This document shows positions 1 to 7,542 of a DNA stretch of 17,714 bases, one piece after another. Made by a program: the position numbers and the translations under genes. Every line of letters starts with the position of its first letter. Position 1 is the stretch's first letter. The stretch covers positions 1 to 17,714 of the forward strand of contig JAGXHD010000149.1 in NCBI GenBank assembly GCA_024636395.1. The letters are read 5' to 3'. Under the pieces are notes generated by a model, which saw nothing but the letters and a program-made list of their open reading frames with translations, ran no database searches and was not told the DNA's origin. This DNA comes from Sulfitobacter sp. Its GTDB lineage: Bacteria; Pseudomonadota; Alphaproteobacteria; Rhodobacterales; Rhodobacteraceae.

Positions 1-593
1 GGCAGGTATAGCGCTGCGTTCACGATCGTTCCACAAAAGATGATCTGCATGGCGCCTAGTTTCCAGCGTTCCGACAGAATTATGTAGATCGAAAAGAAGA
101 TGGCGCCGATCAAAAAATGTAGATCTCCGATCCAGACACCCTCAGCGCTGGAGGCGCTTGCGTCCCATGCCAGCGCGATTGCAGCGACAAGGATCAAGAG
201 CGCTCCCAAGACTTGCCGCAAGCCGGGCCAAACCCCCATTAAAATAATTGCGAATAAAATGCTGACGAGGGGCAGCACCCCGTTCATAAATATCCCTCCG
301 TGCGCGGCGGGCGCGTAAAGAAAACCGGAAAAGACGATCAGAATATAGACGGGGCCGAGTATGAAAGAGAGCACGATGATTTGGGACAGGCGAAGCGTGC
401 GCCACGGCTTGTAGTAAAGGCAAAGTGGCAGTGCGATCACAGCGGCCAAGCCATATCGAAAGGCGGCCAGATCATAGATCGTCAGCCCACTCTGGTTCGC
501 AACTCGGCTGACGATCAACCAAAAGGACCAAACGAAAACGATACACCATGCAGCAGCGAAGCCTGACACTGGGGGAGATGAGCCGTCAGACAT
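1..593 (-). CDS. EamA/DMT-family membrane transporter, 3' end cut by window edge
   Basis: The complement reads openly from an ATG at 593 to the window edge: 197 codons without a stop, so the gene is C-terminally truncated only by the window. It begins MSDGSSPPVSGFAAAW and is strongly hydrophobic, with segments near residues 12-30, 45-60, 72-92, 105-122, 126-143 and 158-175. This fits one complete EamA repeat (about residues 12-145) plus the start of the second. Family members export or import small metabolites in the inner membrane; the substrate cannot be read from sequence. The motif 'DLAAFRYGLAAV' resembles the usual conserved 'R(F/Y)...A' segment of DMT proteins. The gene diverges from the amine-oxidase-like gene, sharing a 265-base spacer. 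No strong Shine-Dalgarno sequence is seen before the ATG. Family assignment is fairly secure, function unknown. Confidence 0.85.
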   Translation of the reverse strand, partial: MSDGSSPPVSGFAAAWCIVFVWSFWLIVSRVANQSGLTIYDLAAFRYGLAAVIALPLCLYYKPWRTLRLSQIIVLSFILGPVYILIVFSGFLYAPAAHGGIFMNGVLPLVSILFAIILMGVWPGLRQVLGALLILVAAIALAWDASASSAEGVWIGDLHFLIGAIFFSIYIILSERWKLGAMQIIFCGTIVNAALYL

Positions 594-698
594 CTATAAT
601 ACGCTCAATTTTTCCGGAATGCATAACCTAGGTGCGCTCACCAGTAGGCGGACACTGGCACGGAGACAAGTGACTTGGCACATGAGGTTTCGGCTGTG

Positions 699-790
699 AT
701 GATCTTTTACCGCAACTCTTGGCAAGGTCTGGTTTGCGGACTGACCGTCTCCGCAAGACATGATCTTCTTTCTGACTGTTTGCAAAGTCT
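699..790. repeat. Imperfect direct repeat in the divergent spacer
   Basis: ATGATCTT occurs at 699-706 and 760-767. Each copy is followed at nearly the same distance by a related block (GGCAAGGTCTG at 721, TGCAAAGTCTG at 781). The two roughly 32-base units therefore lie about 61 bases apart. They sit between the transporter and the amine-oxidase-like gene and could be paired regulator sites or a decayed duplication. Confidence 0.4.
734..756. promoter_or_regulatory. Perfect 7-bp inverted repeat, candidate operator
   Basis: TTGCGGA (734-740) and TCCGCAA (750-756) are exact reverse complements around a 9-base centre. The site lies about 100 bases before the amine-oxidase start and between the two direct-repeat units. 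There is no T tract, so a protein-binding site is more likely than a terminator. The regulator is unknown. Confidence 0.35.
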
Positions 791-858
791 GCCCGGATGT
801 TGCATCCCGTCATCGCCGGAGTTGCTGTGTTTTCGGTTGCCTACCTCGAGGGAAAATC

Positions 859-1929
859 ATGGATGTAGTCGTCATCGGCGCCGGGCTGTCGGGACTTACA
901 GCAGCAGCGGTATTGCACGAAGCAGGTGCCAGTGTGCAGGTCCTCGAAGCAGATTGTCGGATTGGTGGCCGTATCCGCGCGCTGCGTGATCCGACCAGCA
1001 ACCGTGCAGTTGCAGACCTCGGCCCGACTTGGGTCTGGCCAAAATACCAACCTGTGGCGGCGCGATGGCTCGAAAAGCTTGGTGCGGCGACCTTTGAGCA
1101 ATTTAACGAAGGGGATGCTGTCCTTGTCGGTTTCGGACCCGCGCCGCGGCGGCAACCTCTGTCCGGTCAAGATGGTATGGTGCGTATCGTCGGCGGACCG
1201 ACGGCTTTGATCGACACGCTTGCACGCCGGATTGGCGCCGCCAATATACGCACCTCCGCTCCTGTTACCCAGGTTTCCGACGACGGACCAAAGGGCATTG
1301 CCGTTCATTTGAGCTCAGGCGAGATCATCACGGCGCAAAAGGTGATTATTTCCGTGCCACTGCGCGTTGCGGCGACAACCATGCATCTTCCTTGGGCGGC
1401 ACCTACCTTGATCGAAACCATGCGCGGGATGCCCACCTGGATGAGCAGCCATGCCAAGGCTGTTGCCCTTTATGACAGACCCTTCTGGCGGGATGCCGGG
1501 CTTTCCGGCCGGATCGCAAGTCGGATCGGGCCGCTGACTGAAGTCCATGACCACACGGGCGCGGACAACACGCCCGCGGCGCTGTTCGGCTTTGTCGGCT
1601 GGTCTGCGGAACAACGAAGACTGGATCCCGAGGGGCTCAAGCGGGCGATTTTGGACCAGCTTTCGGACTGCTTTGGAAAAGCTGCGGGCCATCCTCTTGA
1701 GTTGAAGGTTGAGGACTGGGCCATGAACCCCCGGATCGTGACCGACCTGGACACCTCGCAACCTGCGGCACACCCTGACGTGGGGCCCGCCAGTCTCAGG
1801 CATCCTTATCTGGATGGTCGGGTCCGGTTCGCCGTATCCGAGGCCTCAGAGCGTAGCCCCGGCCTCATTGAAGGTGCTTTGGCGATTGGTGAGAGAGCGG
1901 CCTTGGAGTTGCTTGAGACCAATCCCTGA
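859..1929 (+). CDS. FAD-dependent amine-oxidase-like flavoprotein
   Basis: A 356-residue protein of the flavin amine oxidase/protoporphyrinogen oxidase superfamily. The N-terminus carries the Rossmann dinucleotide motif (VVVIGAGLSGLTAA, residues 3-16), an acidic residue ending beta-2 (VLEAD) and the GGRIR signature. The C-terminus has the second FAD-contact segment (SEASERSPGLIEGALAIG), where the family usually shows a Gly-Glu then a Gly-Ala pair. The start at 859 is preferred over an upstream ATG at 760: it begins just before the FAD motif and follows GAGGG at a good distance, whereas the extension looks like untranslated sequence. It is shorter than typical amine oxidases (about 430-500 residues), so the substrate domain is compact. 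The substrate is unknown; amines, carotenoid-like compounds or other reduced metabolites are possible. It appears monocistronic. Confidence 0.88.
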   Translation: MDVVVIGAGLSGLTAAAVLHEAGASVQVLEADCRIGGRIRALRDPTSNRAVADLGPTWVWPKYQPVAARWLEKLGAATFEQFNEGDAVLVGFGPAPRRQPLSGQDGMVRIVGGPTALIDTLARRIGAANIRTSAPVTQVSDDGPKGIAVHLSSGEIITAQKVIISVPLRVAATTMHLPWAAPTLIETMRGMPTWMSSHAKAVALYDRPFWRDAGLSGRIASRIGPLTEVHDHTGADNTPAALFGFVGWSAEQRRLDPEGLKRAILDQLSDCFGKAAGHPLELKVEDWAMNPRIVTDLDTSQPAAHPDVGPASLRHPYLDGRVRFAVSEASERSPGLIEGALAIGERAALELLETNP

Positions 1930-3640
1930 GTGCAGTTGTTGTCGAGCGGGAACAGCCGCGCGGCGGGTAGCATTGTTGAGAACGCCGCCAACTTCATCTT
2001 CTTCATTCAGGACGACTCCGCAGAAATTGATGCCGATGCGCAAAGCGATGGCAGGTCTGTCATACTGCCCTGTCGCGAGCAGGATCGCCCGGATGCTGCG
2101 CAATGTTGTCTGGCGGGCTACCCGGCTCGGCAAGCGGTCGTCGATGCCAAGCGACAATCATCTACTTCCCGCTGGGTAAGCCGCCAATTGTGCCCATCGC
2201 GTCTCAGGCTTCGCGTGGATCCTTTGCAAGAGCCAGATTGAGTTCCTGATTTTCTTTGCAGCGGGCAGTCCTGAATACCTAAGAAATTTGGAGATCTGGC
2301 ACCCGTGTGTCAGACATTCCCCCGCCGGTGCGCCGTTCAGGGCTGCATCAGGCCTGAGGGCAGATCCGAAGATCTCAAACAGCGCCTGAAATTCCTTGGA
2401 TTTACCCCCTTAACAATCATCAGTCCGAGCAGGTGCGCTTCTGACAGGCAGCCAGTGGCGGTCGTAGACTGGTTGCGGTCACAGGCAAAATGTATCCGTG
2501 TGATCTTGGCCCTGTGCTTCATCTGGTGAATGTCAGGCACCACTGTCAGAGACTTCGCGGACACGAATGCCTCACTCGCAAATACATGTTTCAGATATCC
2601 AAAGATCAAATCGTTTTTGCCGTCGGTGCCGTCGATCTGTTCGCCCTGAGGATCGGTGTAGCTGGGAACCAGCGGGGCATTTCCCAGAGATCACTGGTGA
2701 CGATGTGGTTGCCGACCCGGTCGCCTGCCAAAGCATTCGACCAACAGCCAGTATCGTCTAGCATTGCTGCGAGACTCGGAAGGCCGGAAGTGCAACATAC
2801 CGGGTGGCGTTTGGCGAATCCGAGTTTTTTCTGACTGCGGCACCCGCCGATTGGGTGGTCGAAGAAATGACGCGGAGCGTCCCTCTGTCAAAGGCGTAAA
2901 TGGTGCGCGCTACCTTGCCAGACCTGTGTGTTCGGACGTGTGAATAACATACGCGGTCAACACTTGCCGGTCAGAAAGGATACGGGAAACACGGGGCTGA
3001 ATTGGTGCACGGTCGTCATTTCGTCTGCCATGGCCAGATCCTGGTGCACGCCAGTTTTGTTTGTCCATCGCTCTCGATTGATGTGGAATTGTGTTGGACA
3101 CTCGCTATTTAGCTAAGCCGTCCCTGAGTGGACTGATTTGGACCCGACGTGGCTCCAAGATTGGCTTGAACAGACCGATAACAAGTAAATCTGGCTACAA
3201 AAGAATGGACGCGTGGTGCGGGACCACGGTCGGTTTCAAGAGCGTAAACTGGTGCGCAGTGGACCGCTCTTATCAACGGATCAGATTGGAGCTCGAGGAC
3301 GAGTAGTGGCAGGGTCGAACTCTAGAAACTGCTGTTCTCTAAAGCCGTTCGAAGCCATCGGGCGGCTGTGCCGCAATCAAGATCAGGGCTTCTCCAGTTA
3401 GGCAGACACACCTAATTCAGACCTGTTACGGAAAGAAACAAGCGTTGTACCCAGCAGATGTGTTAAGTCAGACATGAAGGACAACTCCGTGTTGGATCAA
3501 TTCTGGGAAAGCGAGCCACGAAAAACGTGGTGACCATCCGTTTCGGGACATAAGCCCTTCTGAAAAGCGCGGTGTTCCAGATAGTGGCCCGATGCCAAGC
3601 ACCCTGCCGCCCCCCTTCAAGGCACTGATGTGAGACGCTT
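1930..3640. other. 1.7-kb stretch without a convincing gene
   Basis: Open frames on both strands are short (60-115 codons), mutually overlapping and lack family signatures or good ribosome sites. Pieces look like decayed coding sequence: a nucleotidyl-cyclase-like peptide (1954-2049, minus), an RTX-like acidic peptide (about 2595-2660, minus), and a plus-strand frame from 3135 to 3401 broken by a single TAA at 3186. A small hairpin, CCACG-AAAAA-CGTGG, lies at 3516-3530. The likeliest reading is a gene graveyard between two functional blocks. No insertion-sequence ends were recognised. Confidence 0.5.
1954..2049 (-). pseudogene. Possible remnant of a class III nucleotidyl cyclase domain
   Basis: On the minus strand a frame reads ALRIGINFCGVVLNEEDEVG followed by GVLNNATRR. 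Class III adenylate/guanylate cyclase domains typically have 'RIGINxGdVvxxxxDxxGdxVNxAaRLE' at this place. The match is suggestive but has apparent in-frame losses, such as the Asp before V(L/V)N, and no recognisable cyclase sequence on either side. If real, it is a short decayed fragment and not a working enzyme. Chance similarity remains quite possible. Confidence 0.25.
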
Positions 3641-4357
3641 TCAAATCAGCCATTGCACCAGAAGCGGCACGATCAGGCTTGTCAGCAGAGCATTCAGTGC
3701 CATCGCGATACCAGCATAGGCCCCTGCCACAGGGTTCACCTGGAATGCGCGGGCGGTCCCGATTCCATGTGCGGCAACACCGACGGCAAAACCTCGCGCC
3801 CGCCAGTCGGTGATCCGCAGCAGATTCATCAAAGGCGTTACAGTCACAGCCCCAATGATCCCCGTTATGATTACCAACACGGCCGTCAGCGCTGGAATAC
3901 CTCCAATCGCCTCAGAGATGCCGAGCGCCACAGGCGCGGTCGTTGACTTTGGTGCCAGCGACAGAAGGATCTCTATTGGAAGACCGAACGCCTGTGCCAG
4001 CATAATAGCCGAGCCTGCAGCGACGATGGAGCCCGCGAACAAAGCCAGCAAAATCGGCATTATGGAGGTACGGATGGTTTCCCGATTGTCCCAAAGCGGT
4101 AATGCCAACGCCACCGTCGCGGGGCCAAGCAGAAAGTGAATAAATTGGGCGCCCTCGAAATAGGTTGGATAGTCTGTCCGTGTCAGCCAGAGTACTGGTG
4201 CAATCAGCAGGACAGATAGAAGCACGGGATTGGCCCAGGGCGGGTTCCCCAAGTGTCGCGCCACCGCATCTGCGATCAGATAGGCGAGGATCGTCGTGGT
4301 GAGCCAAATCAGCGGTGATGTTGCGAGATAGCTCCAGAGTTCTGCGACGTCCGTCAT
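3641..4357 (-). CDS. lrgB: LrgB/CidB-family membrane protein
   Basis: A 238-residue, almost wholly hydrophobic protein of the usual LrgB length, with seven or so membrane segments. Conserved stretches of the family are visible: LAPKSTTAPVALGISEAIGG near residues 153-172, and AAHGIGTARAF near residue 200. LrgB partners with LrgA. In Gram-positive bacteria the pair modulates murein hydrolase export or activity and autolysis; homologues elsewhere have been linked to export of small organic acids such as glycolate or pyruvate. Which role applies here cannot be told. Its ATG at 4357 overlaps the lrgA stop as ATGA, so the two are translationally coupled. No clear terminator follows. Confidence 0.92.
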   Translation of the reverse strand: MTDVAELWSYLATSPLIWLTTTILAYLIADAVARHLGNPPWANPVLLSVLLIAPVLWLTRTDYPTYFEGAQFIHFLLGPATVALALPLWDNRETIRTSIMPILLALFAGSIVAAGSAIMLAQAFGLPIEILLSLAPKSTTAPVALGISEAIGGIPALTAVLVIITGIIGAVTVTPLMNLLRITDWRARGFAVGVAAHGIGTARAFQVNPVAGAYAGIAMALNALLTSLIVPLLVQWLI

Positions 4358-4707
4358 GCCGTCCAGCGATCAGTAGCACGCCGAACGGCGATAAACGTTC
4401 CAACGGCAGCCAGCATGGAGAGCAGGGTCGACAGGGTTAGGATAACCAGCAGTGCAATCCCATCTTGCGACAAAACCTCGAAGTTGCCAATCACTCCGAC
4501 ACCCGCAGGCACGAACAGGAACGACAGGTTCGCCAAGATGACCGTGGTCGTCGGTCTGAGCCGTTCAGCAAGCGTCGGTACCGCGCCGAGTATCAGCACA
4601 AGTAGAGCAAGACCGAGAACCGGACCGGGTATTGCGATGTCAAAGCCCCGCACCGTTACTTCTCCCAGCAGTTGGCAACCCAGTAGAATTCCGAGTGTCT
4701 GGAGCAT
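4354..4707 (-). CDS. lrgA: LrgA/CidA-family holin-like membrane protein
   Basis: A 117-residue protein of typical CidA/LrgA length with four hydrophobic segments. It shows the family signature around IPGPVLGLALL (residues 26-36) and the conserved SFLFVPAGVGVIG segment (residues 62-74). Family members resemble holins and work with LrgB at the inner membrane. The ATG at 4707 follows AGGAGAG at a good distance, which fixes the start. It is the first gene of a two-gene operon with lrgB and diverges from the DoxX-like gene across a 404-base spacer containing palindromes. Pairing with lrgB makes the assignment strong; the physiological role here (lysis control or metabolite export) is open. Confidence 0.92.
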   Translation of the reverse strand: MLQTLGILLGCQLLGEVTVRGFDIAIPGPVLGLALLVLILGAVPTLAERLRPTTTVILANLSFLFVPAGVGVIGNFEVLSQDGIALLVILTLSTLLSMLAAVGTFIAVRRATDRWTA

Positions 4708-4857
4708 GTTTTTCTCTCCTGAAAGGATGATCTAGAGCACTCTGGCGCAGAACACTTTTCAGAACCAATGGAAAAATGCGGATCTAAGACAACTCGCGAA
4801 GGAAGCGCACGTGCAAGATCAATTCGCCGCCATCATTCCCACGATCGCAGCGGGTTC

Positions 4858-4878
4858 AAACTATCCCCGGTATAGTTT
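4858..4878. promoter_or_regulatory. Inverted repeat AAACTAT-N7-ATAGTTT
   Basis: AAACTAT and ATAGTTT are exact reverse complements separated by CCCCGGT, followed by TT. The AT-rich arms suit an operator more than an intrinsic terminator. It lies 26 bases from the next palindrome. Confidence 0.4.
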
Positions 4879-4903
4879 TTCTGAATGACCATTATCGGGA
4901 AGC

Positions 4904-4921
4904 TGCCCCGAATTCGGGGCA
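4904..4921. promoter_or_regulatory. Perfect 18-bp palindrome TGCCCCGAATTCGGGGCA
   Basis: All 18 bases are self-complementary with no central gap, centred on an EcoRI-like GAATTC. A loopless palindrome of this kind fits a dimeric regulator site in duplex DNA better than a hairpin terminator. It is placed between divergent lrgAB and the redox operon, so it may control one or both. No T tract follows on either strand. Confidence 0.5.
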
Positions 4922-5111
4922 TGCCATAACCCCTGATCAGCAGAACTGCCATGCAGCAGCAATTTGCGCGAACAGAAAGTCCAACCCGCACCGTGAGAGC
5001 AAAGTTGTTTGGGCTCTGCGACGTAAGACCGCCCCCTATGTCCGGAACCTGCCTCAGATCTATCTGTTTGTCGTGATAAGCTCGGATATGCGATAATATC
5101 AAGGTGAACGT

Positions 5112-6179
5112 ATGACAACGTGGACTAAAACTGGCGTGACAGCCGCGATGTGCCTGATCGGCACCGCAGCCTCTGCCCATGTTAACTGGTTTGTCGAAAG
5201 CGACGCCGAACCGCTTGCGAATTTCAGCGCAACAGATCCGGTTTTCCTTTCGTGGTGTGTCTTGGCATTCTTGATGGTCATTTTTTCCATCTGGCTTGAT
5301 GGCAAGTTACCGACACTGCGCGTTGCACAAACGAAAATGCGGCACGACTTTATGGAGATCCTGCGGGTCTTCACCGGAATGAGCTTTCTTTTGACGGCTT
5401 ACGAGGGCGCTCTGGTCGCGCCGCATAAAGTAGCCGACGGGTCCTTCGGGCTTCTCCTCGTTGTCATGCAGGCAGTTATCGGCATCATGTTGATCGCCAA
5501 TCGATGGATCAAGACGGCGGCGGTGCTGATGCTTGTGCTTCACGCAGGCGTTGCGGTGAAGTTCGGCATTCTCCCCGCGCTTGAATACGCGATCATCATC
5601 GGAATCGCTTTCTTTCTGCTTCTCAACTCGATTGAGGATGAGGCGCGGCGTAATCTGCTCAAGCCCTATTCGGTGGATGCACTGCGCATCTGGACAGGGA
5701 TTTCGCTGGTTGCGCTGGCGCTGGGGGAAAAGCTCGCGCCTTCGGCATTGGGCCAGGTATTTCTGGCGCAGTACCAGTGGAATTTTCTTGAGGCGCTTGG
5801 CTTTACCTTTTTCGACGACCGTTTGTTCGTGCTTTCCGCAGGGATGGTCGAAGCGGTGATAGGCATCGTCTTGATCCTTGGTACGACCGTCCGCCTCGCG
5901 GTACTGGCCTTGTCGATCATGATGGCGGTATCGAACATCGTGTTCATCGTCCAAGGCAACAACGAGGCTGCACTGGTAGAATTCATCGGTCACATGCCGA
6001 TCATTGGCGTCGCTCTTCTGCTTCTCTTGCTGGGATACGGCCAAAGATTGAAAATTACTGATGTCTTTTCGGCGCGGCGCCTTAGTTCAAGCGAAAGAAG
6101 GTCGCCGATCTTGAATGCCTTCAACTTCGGCCAAAGCCCGAAACCAATCTCAATGGAGCACGGAAATGACAAAATCTGA
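5112..6179 (+). CDS. DoxX-like multi-pass membrane protein
   Basis: A 355-residue integral membrane protein. Residues 1-22 look like a signal peptide ending ASA before HVNWFVES, so the mature N-terminus would face the periplasm. Hydrophobic segments recur from about residue 44 to 315, probably eight or more, including DoxX-like stretches (FLEALGFTFFDDR, then a helix with a Glu). The charged C-terminal tail (about 40 residues) should be cytoplasmic. DoxX proteins are membrane subunits associated with redox or thiosulfate/quinone chemistry and stress survival, but most members of this subgroup have no known activity. AAGGTG precedes the ATG at 5112. The last 14 bases overlap the following small gene, so it heads a compact five-gene set with SDR, DUF427 and renalase-like proteins. 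Confidence 0.75.
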   Translation: MTTWTKTGVTAAMCLIGTAASAHVNWFVESDAEPLANFSATDPVFLSWCVLAFLMVIFSIWLDGKLPTLRVAQTKMRHDFMEILRVFTGMSFLLTAYEGALVAPHKVADGSFGLLLVVMQAVIGIMLIANRWIKTAAVLMLVLHAGVAVKFGILPALEYAIIIGIAFFLLLNSIEDEARRNLLKPYSVDALRIWTGISLVALALGEKLAPSALGQVFLAQYQWNFLEALGFTFFDDRLFVLSAGMVEAVIGIVLILGTTVRLAVLALSIMMAVSNIVFIVQGNNEAALVEFIGHMPIIGVALLLLLLGYGQRLKITDVFSARRLSSSERRSPILNAFNFGQSPKPISMEHGNDKI

Positions 6180-6354
6180 CAGCCCCCGAAAAGCATCTGA
6201 CGCAAACAGGTTGGATCGCCCGAGTCCCTCGACCCCGTGTGTAGATCGGCCCTGGGATGACCCAGCGGCAGTCGAACGGCGGTTAAAGTTGCGACGCGGC
6301 GACAGCGCAACGCACAGGTCGCATCACAACTTGTACGAGGATATGCTGAATTGA
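6166..6354 (+). CDS. 62-aa hypothetical protein within the redox operon
   Basis: Begins MTKSDSPRKASDANRLDRPS and ends HHNLYEDMLN. The ATG at 6166 follows GGAGCACGG at a suitable distance inside the end of the DoxX-like gene. The stop overlaps the TTG start of the SDR gene as TTGA. This double overlap argues that it is translated and couples its neighbours. It is rich in Arg, Ser, Asp and Pro, with no signal peptide or membrane segment, and is probably largely disordered and cytoplasmic. I recognise no family. It could instead be a purely coupling reading frame; a conserved C-terminus in relatives would argue for a real product. Confidence 0.6.
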   Translation: MTKSDSPRKASDANRLDRPSPSTPCVDRPWDDPAAVERRLKLRRGDSATHRSHHNLYEDMLN

Positions 6355-6992
6355 CCGCGCCAATTTTGATCATGGGCGCAACCTCCGGTATTGGCGCATT
6401 TGCCGTCGAAGAAGCCGTTGGTCGCGGGCTTTGCGTGCGTGCATTTGGCCGCAGCGCCGACACACTGCAGAAAACCGACCTGGTCGAGCCGTTCGCAGAG
6501 GACGCACGGTCGGTCGAGGACGTGTCAGCGGCCCTCACCGGCGCACGCGCGGTGATCTACGCACTGGGCATCAAAGAAAGGCTGGCGATGCTTTGGGAGG
6601 AAGAGACGCTGTTCTCCGAAAGCACGCGAGTGCTGTTGGATGCGATGAAAGCGAATAACATCGAGCGCCTCGTGGCGGTCACCGGTTTCGGAGCGGGACG
6701 TTCTCGGAGTGCAATGAGTTCGATTGAACGCCTTGGTCACCGCGCCATTCTTGGCAGGCCCTACGACGACAAGGACCGCCAGGAAGCGATGATCGTGGAA
6801 AGCGATCTCGATTGGACGATCGCACGACCGGTCATCCTCACGAATGGCGCAAAATCACGCGGACTCAAGGTGTTGCGTGATCCGTCGACGTGGCGCAACG
6901 GTTTGGTCTCCCGCCGCGACGTTGCGCGCTATCTTGTCGACGTTGTGGAAGATGGTCTCGATATCCGCACGGATGTCGTGCTCGCCCGCTGA
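6351..6992 (+). CDS. NAD(P)-binding atypical SDR-family oxidoreductase
   Basis: A 213-residue Rossmann protein. The TTG start at 6351 is required because beta-1 (PILIMGATSGIGAFA, residues 4-18) with the GxxGxxG-type glycines lies directly after it; the next ATG would cut into this strand. A basic pair after beta-2 (RAFGRS, residues 30-35) suggests NADP(H) preference. The segment VAVTGFGAGRSRS and the later DWTIARPVILTNG are typical of NAD(P)H-binding (NmrA/biliverdin-reductase-B-like) atypical SDRs, which lack the classical YxxxK catalytic pair, as here. It is translationally coupled to the preceding 62-aa gene. The substrate is unknown: it may reduce a small molecule or sense the NADP(H) state. 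Confidence 0.85.
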   Translation: MTAPILIMGATSGIGAFAVEEAVGRGLCVRAFGRSADTLQKTDLVEPFAEDARSVEDVSAALTGARAVIYALGIKERLAMLWEEETLFSESTRVLLDAMKANNIERLVAVTGFGAGRSRSAMSSIERLGHRAILGRPYDDKDRQEAMIVESDLDWTIARPVILTNGAKSRGLKVLRDPSTWRNGLVSRRDVARYLVDVVEDGLDIRTDVVLAR

Positions 6993-7068
6993 AAGCTAAT
7001 CGTTGATTTGGCGGCCCATCCTGCCCACCCGCTCAGCCCCCTGTCAGTCTGAAACAAGGTCCAGAACC

Positions 7069-7542
7069 ATGTCGCAACTCCCGCCTGAAAACGTCCAGGA
7101 GTATCCACGCCCGCCCGCACTGGAATCAGTGTCGCATACCCTCCGCGTGATCCTGGACGGCGAAACGGTCGCCGAGACGACGCAGGCTTTGCGGGTCTTG
7201 GAGACGCACCATGCGCCAACCTACTATATCCCCCGACGCGACGTACTGGCCACGTTGGTGACTGCCCGTGGCACGAGCTTTTGCGAATGGAAAGGCACTG
7301 CGGTGTATTTCAACGTACAGGGCGGGGGCAAAACAGTCCCCCGCGCAGCGTGGTCCTATCCATCTCCAACTGCAGCGTTTCAACCCTTGGCTGGGCATGT
7401 CTCTTTCTACGCAAGTGCGATGGACGCGTGTTTCGTCGGTGCAGAGCAGGTCCTTCCGCAGCCGGGTGATTTTTACGGCGGCTGGGTGACCGCGAACCTT
7501 CAAGGCCGCATCAAGGGCGCGCCGGGGAGCGAAGGATGGTAG
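7069..7542 (+). CDS. DUF427 domain protein
   Basis: A 157-residue soluble protein. The DUF427 fold is recognisable from ILDGETVAETTQALRVLETH, then APTYYIPRRDV, then the core FCEWKGTAVYF and the later AWSYPSP...FQPLAGHVSFYA. The DUF427 consensus has 'YyfP..DV' and 'c.wKG.a.Y', both present. The biochemical function of the family is unknown; it is often encoded beside oxidoreductases. The ATG at 7069 is chosen because translation from the earlier in-frame codon at 7003 would add non-conserved sequence overlying the intergenic gap. The 77-base gap from the SDR gene is the largest in the operon. Its 3' end overlaps the renalase-like gene by seven bases. Confidence 0.85.
   Translation: MSQLPPENVQEYPRPPALESVSHTLRVILDGETVAETTQALRVLETHHAPTYYIPRRDVLATLVTARGTSFCEWKGTAVYFNVQGGGKTVPRAAWSYPSPTAAFQPLAGHVSFYASAMDACFVGAEQVLPQPGDFYGGWVTANLQGRIKGAPGSEGW

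Larger units (their letters stand above)
4708..5111. promoter_or_regulatory. Divergent intergenic region between lrgA and the DoxX-like gene
   Basis: This 404-base region must hold the promoters of both leftward lrgAB and the rightward operon. No open frame here looks real. It contains two inverted repeats, at 4858-4878 and 4904-4921, roughly midway between the two genes, which suggests shared control. AAGGTG lies six bases before the DoxX-like ATG and serves as its ribosome site. I could not place -10/-35 elements with confidence. Confidence 0.5.

Noticed and set aside
3313..3340. GGGTCGAACTCTAGAA considered as a tRNA T-arm
   Set aside because: No matching acceptor, D or anticodon arms nearby.
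3912..4403. 163-codon minus-strand open frame
   Set aside because: Alternative-frame shadow over lrgB and the end of lrgA.
5068..5097. TTGTCG-N18-GATAAT as promoter for the DoxX-like gene
   Set aside because: The predicted transcript start would fall in the ribosome site, only a few bases before the ATG.
5307..6044. 245-codon minus-strand open frame
   Set aside because: Antisense shadow of the DoxX-like gene; charged, low-complexity content typical of shadows of hydrophobic genes.
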